A model generated the notes under the pieces. That model had not been told where the DNA came from, made no database searches, and saw only the letters and a list, made by a program, of their open reading frames with translations. Shown here one piece after another: positions 38,558 through 55,260 of a DNA stretch of 64,000 bases. Origin of the DNA: Isoetes taiwanensis (lineage: Eukaryota > Streptophyta > Lycopodiopsida > Isoetales > Isoetaceae). The stretch lies in NCBI GenBank assembly GCA_021234155.1, contig JAJEKV010000084.1, positions 2,560,545 through 2,624,544 on the forward strand. The letters are read 5' to 3'. The position numbers and the translations under genes were made by a program. Every line of letters starts with the position of its first letter. Positions within the stretch are counted from its first letter, which is position 1.

Positions 38558-38800
38558 TGAAGGAATATCTATGCCAAGTGTGGTCACATGGTTGTATAAA
38601 ATGCTGAAGAAACACTTTTTCTACCTACTCTTGCATGTTTGTAGAAAAGTGGGACTTGGTGGGATGGGACACACTTTTAGCATAGCATGCCCATCATGAA
38701 GATGCAGATCATGTTGTTGGTCTTCATGAGAAGATGCAAGAAGAACATTGTCAACCAGATAGTCTCACATCCCTTTCTATTCTTTCTGTTCTACTGGGTG
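38558..38800 (+). pseudogene. PPR-protein relic, unit 3
   Basis: Same relic as 22271-22480, with the extra AAAATGCTGAAGAAACACTT stretch that unit 2 lacks. YAKCGHMV, WDLVGWDTLLA and EKMQEEHCQPDSLTS are readable in order, with frame changes between them. Confidence 0.6.
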
Positions 38801-38999
38801 GTGAATCTGAAAAAATAAGTTGCTGGTTACACCTTGGTAAGGGTCATAAGGATCAATAAGGATCTGTATTGTTAATGTGTAGTTATCTGTATCATCTTGG
38901 GAGTCATTAGAAATGGTTTTAGAAGCATAGACATAGAAGAAGTGTCTAACATTATGAGGGGATTGAGGGATGCAGCAGATGCATTTTACACGATAGGGT

Positions 39000-40103
39000 T
39001 TGAACAATATATTACTGTAGTTCCAAAATGGTAAGGCTTCCTTGCATGTTGTTAGTCATGGAATACTATCGTCGCATCTTAGAGTCAAACCCATCTGTTT
39101 GAAATGGAAGGTGCAGCAGAAGCTGGAACAATATCCACTGCCTTTCTTGTCAGGCTTGCCCAGAATCCTGTGACTTTGCAAACAGATTATAGTTGTCTAA
39201 ATTATTGATAGCTTTGGACAATGTCCTCTAAAACCAACGAATCATCAATCCTGGTGACTAACCTAATGTCGTCGCTTCAGTTTGATTGGGATGTCCTTCC
39301 TCCATTGCTTCTAGAGCACGCATGTGAAGTGAAAAATAAATAGAGTATAAAATGAGGTATGTTACAAAAGTAAACATTATATTTTTCTTCCTTTAATTCA
39401 TTAGATTTACTTTCCTATAACTTTTGTCTGATTATTGGCTGACGTATCAACTCATTGACCCTGCTTATTTGCCCATGTACCAGTGTTCCTGCCTATGTAT
39501 TTTTTCGTTGCTTCTTGACAATCAACAATAATTTACGGTTCTTCTTGTTCATTTTTGCTTACCCATCTACTTTCCCCTCTGGCATTGGTCTATTGGTTTG
39601 TTTTTGTATGCTTGCTTTGAATGTGTTTCCATTTTAGATCGCCTGGCTGATGCCCTGGTAGTGTGTCCTTGTCATTGCTTCCGGCAAATCTGACTCCTTA
39701 AAGTTTTAGAATGAATCTTCTTGCCATTGATGGTATCAAATGACCTTGTCTGCATATTCACCAGAATATGTGTCTTTGATATGCCTCCTTGCTTCCCTTG
39801 TGTAACCTCTTCAGTCCGAGGCATTCCCCAGCTTCTTCGAGAAGCTTTTGGTGTGAGCCTTCTTGGACTCATGTACCTGCCGACACGCTGATAGGGTATT
39901 GAATGGCTGACAAGCACTTTATTAGTCGTTTATACAGTCGTGACTATTGAATACTGTAAAAATGAATAAACCTTTACCTGTGGGTTCTTACGTCAAACAA
40001 ACTCGCCACACGCCCAAACATTAAACAAAGGGATAAATCAGGAGTTGCCAATTTGATAACATAGCCACATATGTGTAGTTTAAAATATTGAAACATCTGG
40101 CTT
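39000..40103. other. End of unit 3, no gene recognised
   Basis: Contains the unit-specific deletion at about 39389 (about 0.95 kb lost relative to units 1 and 4). The remaining frames are DNA-level copies of 14345-15060. Confidence 0.5.
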
Positions 40104-42312
40104 AGCTCAAGTAATTTAGGGGTGCATGGAGGACTACGGTCATAGATATCTCAAAAGTAAAATGTTTTAGCCCATCATTCTTGTCTTCAGAAGTCCCTAT
40201 TTGATTCATATTGCAGTTTAGACACTATATAAAGCATATAGGTTAAGATAATAAGAGCTTGGTGAATACATGGGTAGAGCTTAGTTACACTTTGGTTTGA
40301 CTGCTTGGTGGCATATCTAACATTATGACTGCTTAGCGGTATATCTATAATTAATTTTGGCATGTCATTCTTTGGGAACCGAATAACTAACTAATGACAC
40401 ATGATGCATTGGTCCAAGGATGGATTTGTGACTTATTACGTAGACTTGTCGTTAAGTCATCTTGAATAGTTTAATGAGAAGCCTATAGATTAAAGTGGAA
40501 GTTTAGCTTGAATTAGGCTAGCCCTCTCTGTTGTAGCTGCCTCCATAACTACAATAAGGTGCTATGAGCAACAATTGTGCCAATCTGGGCCACCTCTGTT
40601 ATTGACCATCCACTAGGTTGGCTTAGGTGGCATTTAATTTCCTGTAAGGGCTACTTATAATGATGGGTTTTTCTTAACATTTGGGAGGTCTTTAGGGTTG
40701 TGTATTAATTACGGTTCATCGATAGGTTAAGCAGGGGATGCTCCAATTAAGGTTGTGACTATACACGAAACTATTAGGTAAGGGTATCATTTGATTTTCT
40801 TTAGAATTCTAATAGATAGCTAGCCAAGGATAATGATTCTCAAGCTAGCTTGCACATTTGATTAGATATTGGTCACGTGTGAAGAATTGATCCTAAGACC
40901 TGCCAATATAGAACGCACAAGGTGCTATAGTCAAAACCAATAGTAATTTTCTAGGCTCGGCCCCTGTATCGTAGCAATAAACACTTCACATGGTATTAAA
41001 AAAACTTCATCATGCTGAAGTGTATTGCTGCATTCACAGAGCTCCAATTCCAGCAGGGTAATGTCCATCCATGTCTCTGGGCTAGACGTACCTTGAAGGG
41101 CGACATTAAACCAAGAATGAAGCCCAGCAGACTCTAAATGGATTCACTGTGCTTGATAAATTACCACTTACTCCTAAAATTACCACTTACTCCCATGACC
41201 AAAATTTTCTAGCTCCCATTTTAGAAATCTACCTTCAAGACAATACCCACCAATAGATGGAGGCTTTAATGTCTGCACTATATGCATCATAAAATAGTCG
41301 AATTTGAGCACCATACATGGCATTAATCCCATGTTACGGTTGTGAGAGTCAAAAGACACCCATGGGGGCAAAGAAATACACTTTTTAACTATCTTCGTTA
41401 TAGATTTTACATTGACACAACCAAGAGATTGTAATTGAAGACTTTGCGTGCTTCGCTTACGTACCTCAAGGATGATTGAATTTTCAGCTTGTTCTCCCAC
41501 AGGGTTATAGACAAAAATGATTGCTTGCTTATATTGCTTGTTGTATTCCTCCGTGATCTAAGCATTTGCAAAGTGCAGAAGCAAGAATAGCACTTGTTAA
41601 AATGGGCTCAAGTAAAAATATGGGCTTACAACTATATCTTGACCGTCAAATCAAAATATGCAGCCAAGCTTGTGCTGTTTGAAGCTTGACGTTAGTGTAC
41701 TCTAGGCAACCATAATGAGTTTTGGAAGTAGAAATGGCCTTGAACAGGCCATTTTGCCGTGTAAGGGCATGGCGAAATGGCCTGTTCAATGCCATTCTAG
41801 TACATAAAAATCATCCATGAGACAATTTCGTCCTTCAAATCCTTCAATTAATGTGTTGCTGAGTGAGACGGATCGAGAAAAATACTTAGAAGATGTTATG
41901 GCATCATGTCCTTGCACATGTTGCCCTACTCAAATAGACACCATGTAGCTATTTTAAAAGCACATGATTAACATGCAACAAATAAAAGCAACGCTAGGTA
42001 ATGAACGACCATAAAATACATATCAAGCTTAGAAATAACTATCAATACATAAAAGATTAGAAGAACAGAGTAGAACAAATATTCCATCGCTCTACGAAGC
42101 TTGTTACACATGGGCAGCCAAACACTTTCTTAACTCTCAGCGCAACACTTTCTTAACTCCTGCTGGATGTGCAGTCAAAGATCTTTCTTGAGCTCTTAAA
42201 TACCCAGCGTAGCATCTTGATCATTACAAAAACCAGTTAGAACCCTTGCATCATAAGATAAACATAGAATCAAATAGTTACCGCGAGAATAGCTTTTAAA
42301 GTCACCCATAAC

Positions 42313-42716
42313 GGAGGGTATTCCTACTCAGGAAGTGGTAAGCCGGACACATGTCGGGTTTACCAATCGTCATCTCCGATTAACCACACTTTTCTCGGGT
42401 TAACCACTTTTTTTTTCTTTGGGATAACCACGCGGTGAATCTGGCGTGGGGCCCATATTTTGGCATGCTAATCTTTGAATAGAGCTTGCAATCAACTTAT
42501 TGAACGGTTCAATCCGGTTCAAACACCATTGGAATTACCTTGGCAGCCCCTAAAAACCTCATTCTATCAAAAGAGCAAGAGATTTGAGCATGGATCAAGC
42601 AAGATCAGTGAAAAAACATGCAGAAACCGTTGTCTTTTGAGCTTGAAATCGGCGATAGTGGTAAACCCGGGACATGTGCGGGGTTTACCACTTCGGAAAT
42701 AGGAATACAACGCTCC
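42313..42716. mobile_element. Mutator-like MITE, unit 4 copy
   Basis: The same element, flanked by ACCCATAAC (42304-42312; 42717-42725). Both TIRs are more diverged here (CTTCGGAAATAGGAATACAA on the right), and the palindromes carry small indels. Confidence 0.83.
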
Positions 42717-43001
42717 ACCCATAACCGAATGTCAAACCCGATTTGAAAAGGAGGCGCGAACGAAGAGGCGGCTTAAGCTTTATTGGTGGAACCCATTTTT
42801 CTCCAAAAGCTCGGTGAAGACATATACGATTTTCAACAGGAAAAAACGACCATGAGTGAACCGAGCAAAAACAAAGTATGAGCTATGGTGAACTCTTGCA
42901 GGCCACCAGGTCTTAGTAAGCCTTGCTGAATGAAACGTAGATAGCAAATGATTAGAAAATAGCAAATGCTACAAAAATTCATAGGGGATCTTTTCTGGCT
43001 A

Positions 43002-43429
43002 TGAAACACACAAATGACGTGCTAGCTATACTCGCCACCCAACCACGAGCAATTTATTAGAGGCCTATTCCGATATTCTGCATGAATATCATGCCGGGAA
43101 GGCACAAGACATTGGGGAGGCTTCTAGTAGCCGGCCTAAACGAGGGCCAAGAAAAGATTATGCAAAGATGGCAAAAGGACTCTAGTCCCCTTGCAGCAGA
43201 GGACTGCTGCGATGTCAAGGGGGAGGGAATGCAATAGGCATGGGACGTGGACGTCCATAGAGGGGTTGCATGCATCCATATTGCATGCATCCCTAGAGGG
43301 GTTGCATGCATCCAAAGAGGATTTTGCTAGCTATAAAGAGGCTGGGGGAGAGCTCATGGGGCATTCAGTATCTATGCTGAGCTCGTGGTTGGGTGGCGAG
43401 TATAGCTAGCACGTCATTTGTGCATTTCA
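43002..43429. mobile_element. Fold-back/TIR element, unit 4 copy
   Basis: 428 bp with GGCTA at 42997-43001 and 43430-43434. It has three TGCATGCATCC repeats, as in unit 2, which supports units 2 and 4 being the closer pair. Confidence 0.73.
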
Positions 43430-43676
43430 GGCTATCTCAGATCTGCTAGCAACGGAGAGGAGGAATGAAGAGCATGTATCTGGAGCCTTATAATGGCCTG
43501 TATATAACCCAGACAATTTTGTCTAATCTTAGATTTAGCTTATGCATCTCCTCATTCCGTAATGACATCTACCAAATTGCGGCAATGATCTGCCATGGTC
43601 CTCAAAAAATCTAACCAGCAGGTCCCTATCTATGTCTGAGATGGCCACAATAGATGCTGCACTCAAACTACTAAGG

Positions 43677-43680
<4 letters not shown>

Positions 43681-43768
<88 letters not shown>

Positions 43769-43980
43769 TAGTAGTTTTAACGTCACGCCACTAGGCAGCA
43801 TCCAACTGGACATGTGACCACACACCACACTACATTGCTTGGTTGGGCCCTGCCCCCAACCACCTTACATTGCGTCTGTTGGGATTTGACCCCCAACAGT
43901 ACCGAGTGCGATTCTGGGCGGTCTCGAACTCGAGACCACATTGCTAAGGAACTAGTGTGTTACCACTAGACCAAACGCCC
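43681..43980 (-). mobile_element. tRNA-derived SINE with (CT)n tail, unit 4
   Basis: Minus-strand copy of the same SINE. Its tail is the 84-bp (GA)n at 43681-43764 plus a TATC repeat; the body is about 211 bp, with A and B boxes as in unit 2. Its head (43980) touches a 20-bp (AG)n (43981-44000), which is the 3' tail of LINE-B. Confidence 0.82.
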
Positions 43981-44000
43981 AGAGAGAGAGAGAGAGAGAG

Positions 44001-46492
44001 AAATGAAATGCTTTTTATTCACGTCTGCAGACCACCAGGTCTATGAGACGTTCAACAAGTACATTCAACATTATAGAAAATATCATCTAATGCATCTTCA
44101 GACAATAATGCATTAGCCTCTTCTCCCAAATCTTCTCTCATCAATGAATTATGGCTAATTTGTTCTCTCATATTCAGGACATCTCTTATGAATTTTCCAA
44201 TAAGTTTACCTTCCAAATTAAAAAACTCCAATAGAGTTGACAGAGATATTGTAACTTGTTTGGGATCTCCACATAAAATTTGGGCATCTTAAGAGCACAT
44301 GTTGCTTTCGTCCTCCACTTCTGCATATTACAATTCTTGCAAAGCCTCATTTCATGCGGGATATCCCCCATCTACCAACTTCCACCCCAAGCTTTGCGAA
44401 CTAAGTCTCATTATGCTAATGGAGTGTCTAAGTTTCAAAGAAATACCTTCTCTCAGATATTTGGCCTCTTGGAGTTACGGGTTAATATCTTTGTCGGTAG
44501 AACTCTTTCTTTATTTAGGAACTCTCCAATTCTTCCTAGTAACATGTTACGTAACCCACGGATATCTTTATGATGTATATACAAATCCTGCATATTTAGT
44601 CCCCACTTCCACATCCATTCCTCCACATCAAGCATACCAACCCTTCCCCTTGTCTCCTCTATTGCCAAACGTGGCAAACTATCATCAACTCTTTCAAATC
44701 GTATCTTATAAAGATATGTGAGCAACTTACACAAAGCTTCTGCCTCAACAGGCAACATACCACGATACGCGGCGGCATATCATACCGGAGTTTGCGCTTT
44801 TGTACCCAATTCCGTTCTCGAAACTTTTTTGCACTTTCTCTCTACCTTTTTCCATGTGTCACCACCAAGCACGGCCCCAAACCTCACATCCATATAGCAA
44901 TCTTTATCACAAAGCGTCTTATATAACATCTTTTCATGTTAAAATTCCAAATTTCCGCTTTACCACCGGCGTTGCATCTTTGTATAAGGTTTTCAGGCCG
45001 CATTCACTCGTGCTCTCTGACCATATTCCAAATAGGACTCTTGTCAACTTCCACTCCCGGATATTTATAATGAGTTTACCAACTCCACCGACATGCCCTT
45101 ATAATAAAATGCCGGATGTTACATCTTATTAGCTCCAAAGACTATCAATTTTGTTTTGCTAAATTCACTTGCATCCCTTTGCTATCACAAAAATGCGAGA
45201 GCATCAAATGTTTTGCATCCCCATTCTTGGCGAGATAGGATGACTCGTCATCTGCATAAAAGCAAAAAGCAATATCATATAGCCATTCACCAATGTCCCA
45301 TCCCCTCCATGTTCCATCATCCGTTTTTCCGGCTCATCGATAAACAACCCAAACAATGTAGGAGATAAGGGCAGCCACAGCGACTCGGTATTACTCACCA
45401 CAACATCTTCACATTCATTGACATAAGGGGAGAAAGTTGTACCAAGACTTTCTCATATAATATCTTGACCGCTTGTCTTAATTCCATTGGAACCCCGATT
45501 AGCTCCATTAGTTGCGGTATGTCTATTTCTTTTACCGTGTCAAAGGCTTTAGCATAATCCACAAAAAGAGCATATAAAGGCCTTTTTTTGCCAATAACTG
45601 AATCTATCATGGCACGCAGAGTTATCAAATGATCTATGGTAGACCGCTCAGGTCTAAATCCTGCTTGCCCCATGGCCCTAACTCCATTCCCTTCCGCCCA
45701 CATACTAATCTTAGAGTTTAGCATTGTAGCTACAAGTTTTGCAAAAAAACTGCAAATCATAATCATTCTATAATTACCTGGATCCTTATCGTCTCCTGCC
45801 TTGTATAATGGGATTACTCTGTTGACTTGCCACGAGCGGGGAAAGCCCTCTTTTAAAGCTGCATTTACTAGCTTCAACAACATTGCATGGGTTAAACCTC
45901 CGGCCCATTTGAACATCTACTGAACCAACCCACATTGCATCGGTGCCTTACCATTTGCCAGCTTACTCAAACCTTGTTCCAAATCATCGGGAGTGAACTC
46001 ATATTCACCAGCAGAGAGATATGTGATCTCTTCTATATCAGAAATACCAGATACATGATAAAGCTTATGCTTGGCCTAATAAGGCATTAGTTTCTAAAAT
46101 CGCTTCTTGTTTTACCTTTGGGTTTCAATCTGTTCCAAAATTGCTTTGGATTCAAAAAGAATAACTCCTCCACCATTTTTCTTTGCTTCGATATACATAT
46201 TTTTCTTTTTTAGACTTAGTCGACTTTATGTATTCCTTTTTAGCTTTTCCCTTTACGCCTTTAGCCTTTTGAACTCGCCCTTTTTTTCTTTACAATCCCC
46301 ATCAAACCATGCGTTACAAGGAAGACCCTTCAATTTTCGTTTTGATATGAAGCACGCGGTGGCAGCATCCAAAACCATTTTGGCAAGCTTCTCACTAAGG
46401 GTATTAACATCCTCTGGCCAATCTATTTCAAGTGCTTTTTTTTCACACAATTTCTCATATTGATCCGCCTTGTTATATTGCATATTAATCCT

Positions 46493-46493
<1 letters not shown>
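44001..46493 (-). mobile_element. LINE-B, 5'-truncated copy, unit 4
   Basis: About 2.5 kb of a second LINE family on the minus strand. In order: linker (EKLCEKKALEIDWPEDVNTL), RT (WQVNRVIPLYKAGDDKDPGN, QAGFRPERSTIDHLITLR, FVDYAKAFDTV), thumb, and a C-terminal Zn-knuckle region (MRLCKNC). The YADD box is degraded here (about 45225-45255). The 3' UTR ends ..AAAAAGCATTTCATTT and continues as (CT)n. No endonuclease domain remains. Its 5' end (46493) abuts the (CT)n tail of LINE-A, so the two share one microsatellite boundary. Many frame shifts. Confidence 0.87.
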
Positions 46494-49780
<3,287 letters not shown>

Positions 49781-50020
49781 GAATATCTATGCCAAGTGTG
49801 GTCACATGGTTGTATAAAATGCTGAAGAAACACTTTTTCTACCTACTACTGCATGTTTGTAGAAAAGTGGGACTTGGTGGGATGGGACACACTTTTAGCA
49901 TAGCATGCCCATCATGAAGATGCAGATCATGTTGTTGGTCTTCATGAGAAGATGCAAGAAGAACATTGTCAACCAGATAGTCTCACATCCCTTTCTATTC
50001 TTTCTGTTCTACTGGGTGGT
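49781..50020 (+). pseudogene. PPR-protein relic, unit 4
   Basis: Same relic as in units 2 and 3; YAKCGHMV and EKMQEEHCQPDSLTS are readable in separate frames. The upstream sequence (INKLLQLRNV) is consistent with an earlier PPR helix, but weakly so. Confidence 0.6.
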
Positions 50021-52278
50021 GAATCTGAAAAAATAAGTTGATGGTTACACCTTGGTAAGGGTCATAAGGATCAATAAGGATCTGTATTGTTAATGTGTAG
50101 TTATCTGTATCATCTTGGGAGTCATTAGAAATGGTTTTAGAAGCATAGACATAGAAGAAGTGTCTAACATTATGAGGGGATTGAGGGATGCAGCAGATGC
50201 ATTTTACACGATAGGGTTTGAACAATATATTACTGTAGTTCCAAAATGGTAAGGCTTCCTTGCATGTTGTTAGTCATGGAATACTATCGTCGCATCTTAG
50301 AGTCAAACCCATCTGTTTGAAATGGAAGGTGCAGCAGAAGCTGGAACAATATCCACTTTGCCTTTTTCTTGTCGGGGCTTGCCCAGAATCCTGTGACTTT
50401 GCAAACAGATTATAGTTGTCTAAATTATTGATAGCTTTGGACAATGTCCTCTAAAACCAACGAATCATCAATCCTGGTGACTAACCTAATGTTGTCGCTT
50501 CAGTTTGATTGGGATGTCCTTCCTCCATTGCTTCTAGAGCACGCATGTGAAGTGAAAAATAAATAGAGTATAAAATGAGGTATGTTACAAAAGTAAACAT
50601 TATATTTTTCTTACACTTTCGAAGGTGGAATAGGACATACGAACCATAAGTGTCTTTCATATTGATCTAAGTTGCCCATATAAGTTCTTCGAATATAAGC
50701 GTAAGTAACCTAATTGCAATCTTAGTGATTTTGATATAATTTTATTCTTCCAACATTACAAGGGAAAAGGAAAACACAACTTGGGATGTATTTATGTTAA
50801 CCATGTTTTGTTCTTACATTGATGATCTATGGTTGTTGTTATTAATGACAACTTTGATTATCCGGCTCTGAGAACCACATTTATGATTTAGTTATCAAAG
50901 ATAATATCATGAACATGCAGCACTTATGTGATATTGCTTTGGATGTACTTTCCGAACCTTGCATAAAGATATGTCTGATTACAAAATGTTATTGCTTTTT
51001 GTAGCATGGGTATAGTAAACTTTGCTACAATATGTTCTTATGCACACTTGGTATTAGCTAATTCTTATTGCTTTGGATGTGCTTTTCGAACCTTGCATAA
51101 AAATATGTCCGATTACAAAATGTTATTGCTTTTGTAGCATGGGTACGATGAAATCGCTACAATATGTTCTTATGCACACTTGGTATTAGCTCTTCAAATA
51201 TAAGTCATAGAAGCAACCTAATTACAACATAGTAGCGATTTTGATATAATCTTATCCTTCCAACATTAAAAAAGGGGTGCATACCACAAGATTCCTTATA
51301 ACTAGCAACTGCAATGGGATGAAAAGGCGCAACCGGTTTAGGCAAGTCATTTTTCCGCTGGATTTTGAGCCAGTATTCAGGCATGAGCTTTGTGGATTGG
51401 ATACACGATATAGGTTGTGTTTTTCATGTGTATCACCTATAATATATTAATATTAATTTCGCTCTATTACCTTCTTTGTTAATCCATCTGTTCATCCCTT
51501 TACATCTCTATAATCAAGCCTTCGGATTATAGACAATAGAATGATAGCTTTCAATTGTTTTATCCGAGTTCATTGCTTTCTGTTGTTGGATCTTGATTCG
51601 GAACTGGTGTTTCCTTCCTTTACTTCATTAGATTTACTTTCCTATAACTTTTGTCTGATTATTGGCTGACGTATCAACTCATTGACCCTGCTTATTTGCC
51701 CATGTACCAGTGTTCCTGCCTATGTATTTTTTCGTTGCTTCTTGACAATCAACAATAATTTACGGTTCTTCTTGTTCATTTTTGCTTACCCATCTACTTT
51801 CCCCTCTGGCATTGGTCTATTGGTTTGTTTTTGTATGCTTGCTTTGAATGTGTTTCCATTTTAGATCGCCTGGCTGATGCCCTAGTAGTGTGTCCTTGTC
51901 ATTGCTTCCGCCAAATCGACTCCTTAAAGTTTTAGAATGAATCTTCTTGCCATTGATGGTATCAAATGACCTTGTGCCATATTTCACCGAATATGTGTCT
52001 TTGATATGCCTCCTTGCTTCCCTTGTGTAACCTCTTCAACCGAGGCATTCCCGGCTTCTTCGAGAAGCTTTTGGTGTGAGCCTTCTTGGACTCATGTACT
52101 GCCGGACACCACCGATAGGGTATTGAATGGCTGACAAGCACTTTATTAGTCGTTTATACAGTCGTGACTATTGAATACTGTAAAAATGAATAAACCTTTA
52201 CCTGTGGGTTCTTACGTCAAACAAACTCGCCACACGCCCAAACATTAAACAAAGGGATAAATCAGGAGTTGCCAATTT
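50021..52278. other. End of unit 4, no gene recognised
   Basis: Matches 13370-15012. It carries the ~115-bp direct duplication around GCTACAATATGTTCTTATGC (51000-51190), and one arm of the palindrome listed at 14068. It ends at the LINE junction GTTGCCAATTT/CCTAGACATC. Confidence 0.5.
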
Positions 52279-52629
52279 CCTAGACATCTGAGATATTGCA
52301 AATTATGTGACACAGCACAAGTAGAAGATGAAGATCATACATTGTTACGATGTAGTGCTTACAAGGAACTCCGGGCAAAATATGGAATTCAGTGTGGGGA
52401 CCTCTCTTCATTCTTTATGCTACATGGTGACATCATAGGGAAGTATCTGATTGAGTTGCTACAAATTAGAGATACATATCTAGAATCTCAACCAGTTGAT
52501 GTAGATACGGAGATTTTGAGCGAGAGTGATGAGCTAGATGAGGACTCGGAAACTCATCTATTGTTTTATGACATTGTGTAATTTTTGTTGTCTAATAGGC
52601 CCTTGAGGCCTCCCAATAGACATAACACA

Positions 52630-52632
<3 letters not shown>
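52279..52632 (+). mobile_element. LINE-A 3' end (inverted block)
   Basis: Begins inside LINE-A (CCTAGACATCTGAGATATTG), encodes the Zn-knuckle and the last ~80 codons to HLLFYDIV, then the 3' UTR ending CATAACACATTTT and a 78-bp (CT)n (52633-52710). The missing 5' part lies in opposite orientation at 55547-56146. Confidence 0.88.

Positions 52633-52710
<78 letters not shown>
52633..52710 (+). repeat. (CT)39 joining LINE-A to LINE-B
   Basis: A pure CT tract that is both the 3' tail of LINE-A and the 5' boundary of LINE-B, the same arrangement as 46494-46542 in reverse. Confidence 0.95.
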
Positions 52711-52714
<4 letters not shown>

Positions 52715-55212
52715 TCTGCAATATAACAAAAGCGGATCAATATGAGAAATTGTGTGAAAAAAAAGCACTTGAAATAGATTGGCGAGAGGATGTTAATACT
52801 CTTAGTGAGAAGCTTGCAAAATGGTTTTGGATGTTTGCCACCGTGCTTCATATCAAAACGAAAATTGAAGGGTCTTCCTTTGTAACGCATGGTTTGATGG
52901 GGATTGTAAAGAAAAAGGGCAGAGTTCAAAAAGGCGAAAGGGCGAAAAGGGAAAAAGCTAAAAAGGAATACATAAAAGTCGACTAAGTCTAAAAAGAAAA
53001 ATATGTATATCGGGAAGCGAAAAAATGGTGGAGGAGTTATTGCCGAATCCAAAGCAATTTTGGAACAGATTGAAACCCAAAGTAAAAACAAGAAGCGATT
53101 TTAGAAACTAATGCCTTATTAGGCCAAGTCGCAAAGCTTTATCATGTATCCGGTATTTACGATATAGAAGAGATCACATATCTCTCTGGCCGGTGAATAT
53201 GAGTTCACTCCGATGATTTGGAACAAGGTTTGAGTAAGCTGGCAAATGGTAAGGCAGCTGATGCACAGGGGTTGGTTGCAGAGATGTTCAAATGGGCTGG
53301 AGGTTTAACGCATGCAATGTTGTTGAAGCTAGTAAATGCAGCTTTAAAAGAGGGCTTTCCCCGCTCGTGGCAAGTCAACAGAGTAATCCCATTATACAAG
53401 GCAGGAGACGATAAGGATCCAGGTAATTATAGGATGATTATGATTTGCAGTTTTTTTGCAAAACTTGTAGCTACAATGCTAAACTCTAAGATTAGTATGT
53501 GGGCGGAAGGGAATGGAGTTAGGGCCATGGGGCAAGCAGGATTTAGACCTGAGCGGTCTACCATAGATCATTTGATAACTCTGCGTGCCATGATAGATTC
53601 AGTTATTGGCAAAAAAAGGCCTTTATATGCTCTTTTTGTGGATTATGCTAAAGCCTTTGACACAGTAAATAGACATACTCTCTGGCAACGAATGGAGCTA
53701 ATCGGGGTTCCAATGGAATTAAGACAAGCGGTCAAGATATTATATGAGAAAGTCTTGGTACAACTTTCTCCCCCTTATGTCAATGAATGTGAAGATGTTG
53801 TGGTGAGTATCTTCGAGTCAAGCGGGGCTGCCCTTTTATCTCCTACATTGTTTGGGTTGTTTATCGATGAGCTGGAAAACTGGATGATGGAACATGGAGG
53901 GGATGGGACATTGGTGAATGGCTATATGATATTGCTTTTGCTTTATGCAGATGACGTAGTCATCCTATCTCGCTTCGATAAATGGGGATGCGAAACATTT
54001 GGATGCTCGCGCATTTTGTGATAGCAAAGGGATGCAAGTGAATTTAGCAAAAACAAAATTGATAGTCTTTGGAGCTAATAAGACGTAACATCCGGCATTT
54101 TATTATAAGGGCATGTCGTGGAGTTGGTAAACTCGTAGAGATAAATATCACGGGAGTGGAAGTTGACAAGAGCCCTAGGCTGGAATATGGCTGTAGAGCA
54201 CGAGTGAATCTTGGGCCGAAAAGCCTTATACAAACATGCAACGTCGGGCGGTAAAAGCGGAAATTTGGAATTTTAACATATGAAAAGATGTTATATAAGA
54301 CGCTTGTGCGCATTGAGATTGCTATATGGATGTGAGGTTTGGGGGCGTGCTTGGCGGGACACACATGGAAAAAGGTGGAGAAAGTGCAAAAAGTTTCCGA
54401 AACGGAATTGGGTACAAAAGCGCAAACTCCGTATGATATGCCGCGTATCGTAGTATGTTGCCCGCTGAGGCGTAAGCTTTGTGTAAGTTGCTCATATCTT
54501 TATAAGATACGATTTGAAAGAGCCGATGATAGTTTGCCACGCTTGGCAATAGAGGAGACAAGGGGAAGGGTTGGTATCTTGATGTGGAGGAATGGATGTG
54601 GAAGTGGGGACTAAATATGCGGGATTTGTATATACATCATAAAGATATCCCAAAGCGTGGGTTACGTAACATGTTACTAGGAAGAATTGGAGAGTTCCGA
54701 AATAAAGAAAGAGTTCTACCGACAAGATATTAACCCGTAACTCCAAGAGGCCAAATATCCGAGAGAAGGTATTTCTTTGAAACTTAGACACCCATTAGCG
54801 AATGAGACTTAGTTCGCATTGGGCTTGGGGTGGAAGTTGGTAGATGGGGGATATCCCAGCATGAAATGAGGCTTTGCAAGAATTGTAATATGCGAGGAAG
54901 TGGAGGACGAGCAACATGTGCTCTTAAGATGCCCAAAATTATGTGGAGATCCTAAAACAGCCATTATAATATCTCGTCAACTCTATTGGAGTTTTTTAAT
55001 TTGGAAGGTAAACTTATTGGAAAATTCATAAGAGATGTCCTGAATATGAGAGAACAAATTAGCCATAATTCATTGATGAGAGAAGATTTGGGAGAAGAGG
55101 CTAATGCATTATTGTCTGAAGATGCATTAGATGATATTTTCTATAATGTTGAATGTACTTGTTGAACGTCTCATAGACCTGGTGGTCTGCAGACGTGAAT
55201 AAAAAGCATTTC

Positions 55213-55216
<4 letters not shown>
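52711..55216 (+). mobile_element. LINE-B, 5'-truncated, best reverse transcriptase
   Basis: Encodes the better-preserved RT: an open frame of 267 codons at 53218-54021. In it WQVNRVIPLYKAGDDKDPGN, QAGFRPERSTIDHLITLR, FVDYAKAFDTV (catalytic Asp, residue 142) and YADD (residues 243-246, 53944-53955) are in frame, so both parts of the active site are intact. Downstream frames give ELGTKAQTPY, RLAIEETRG and the knuckle CKNC..VEDEQHVLLRC (about 54880-54940). The 3' UTR ends ..AAAAAGCATTTCATTT then (CT)21 (55217-55258). No endonuclease is left. The clade is uncertain, and it is clearly related to LINE-A (shared ELG.KAQTPY and knuckle). Confidence 0.88.

Positions 55217-55258
<42 letters not shown>

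Positions 55259-55260
<2 letters not shown>

Larger units (their letters stand above)
30447..40103. repeat. Tandem unit 3 (5'-truncated)
   Basis: Homology to the unit starts near 30447, equivalent to about position 1531 of unit 1. It is the only copy that keeps both the kinase region and the 36494-39358 segment. It lacks the Helitron (empty site at 36056/36057) and the SINE/LINE block (empty region near 32460-32510). It has its own deletion at about 39389, joining ATATTTTTCT to a segment equivalent to 14345. It is the best guide to the ancestral order of segments. Confidence 0.88.
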
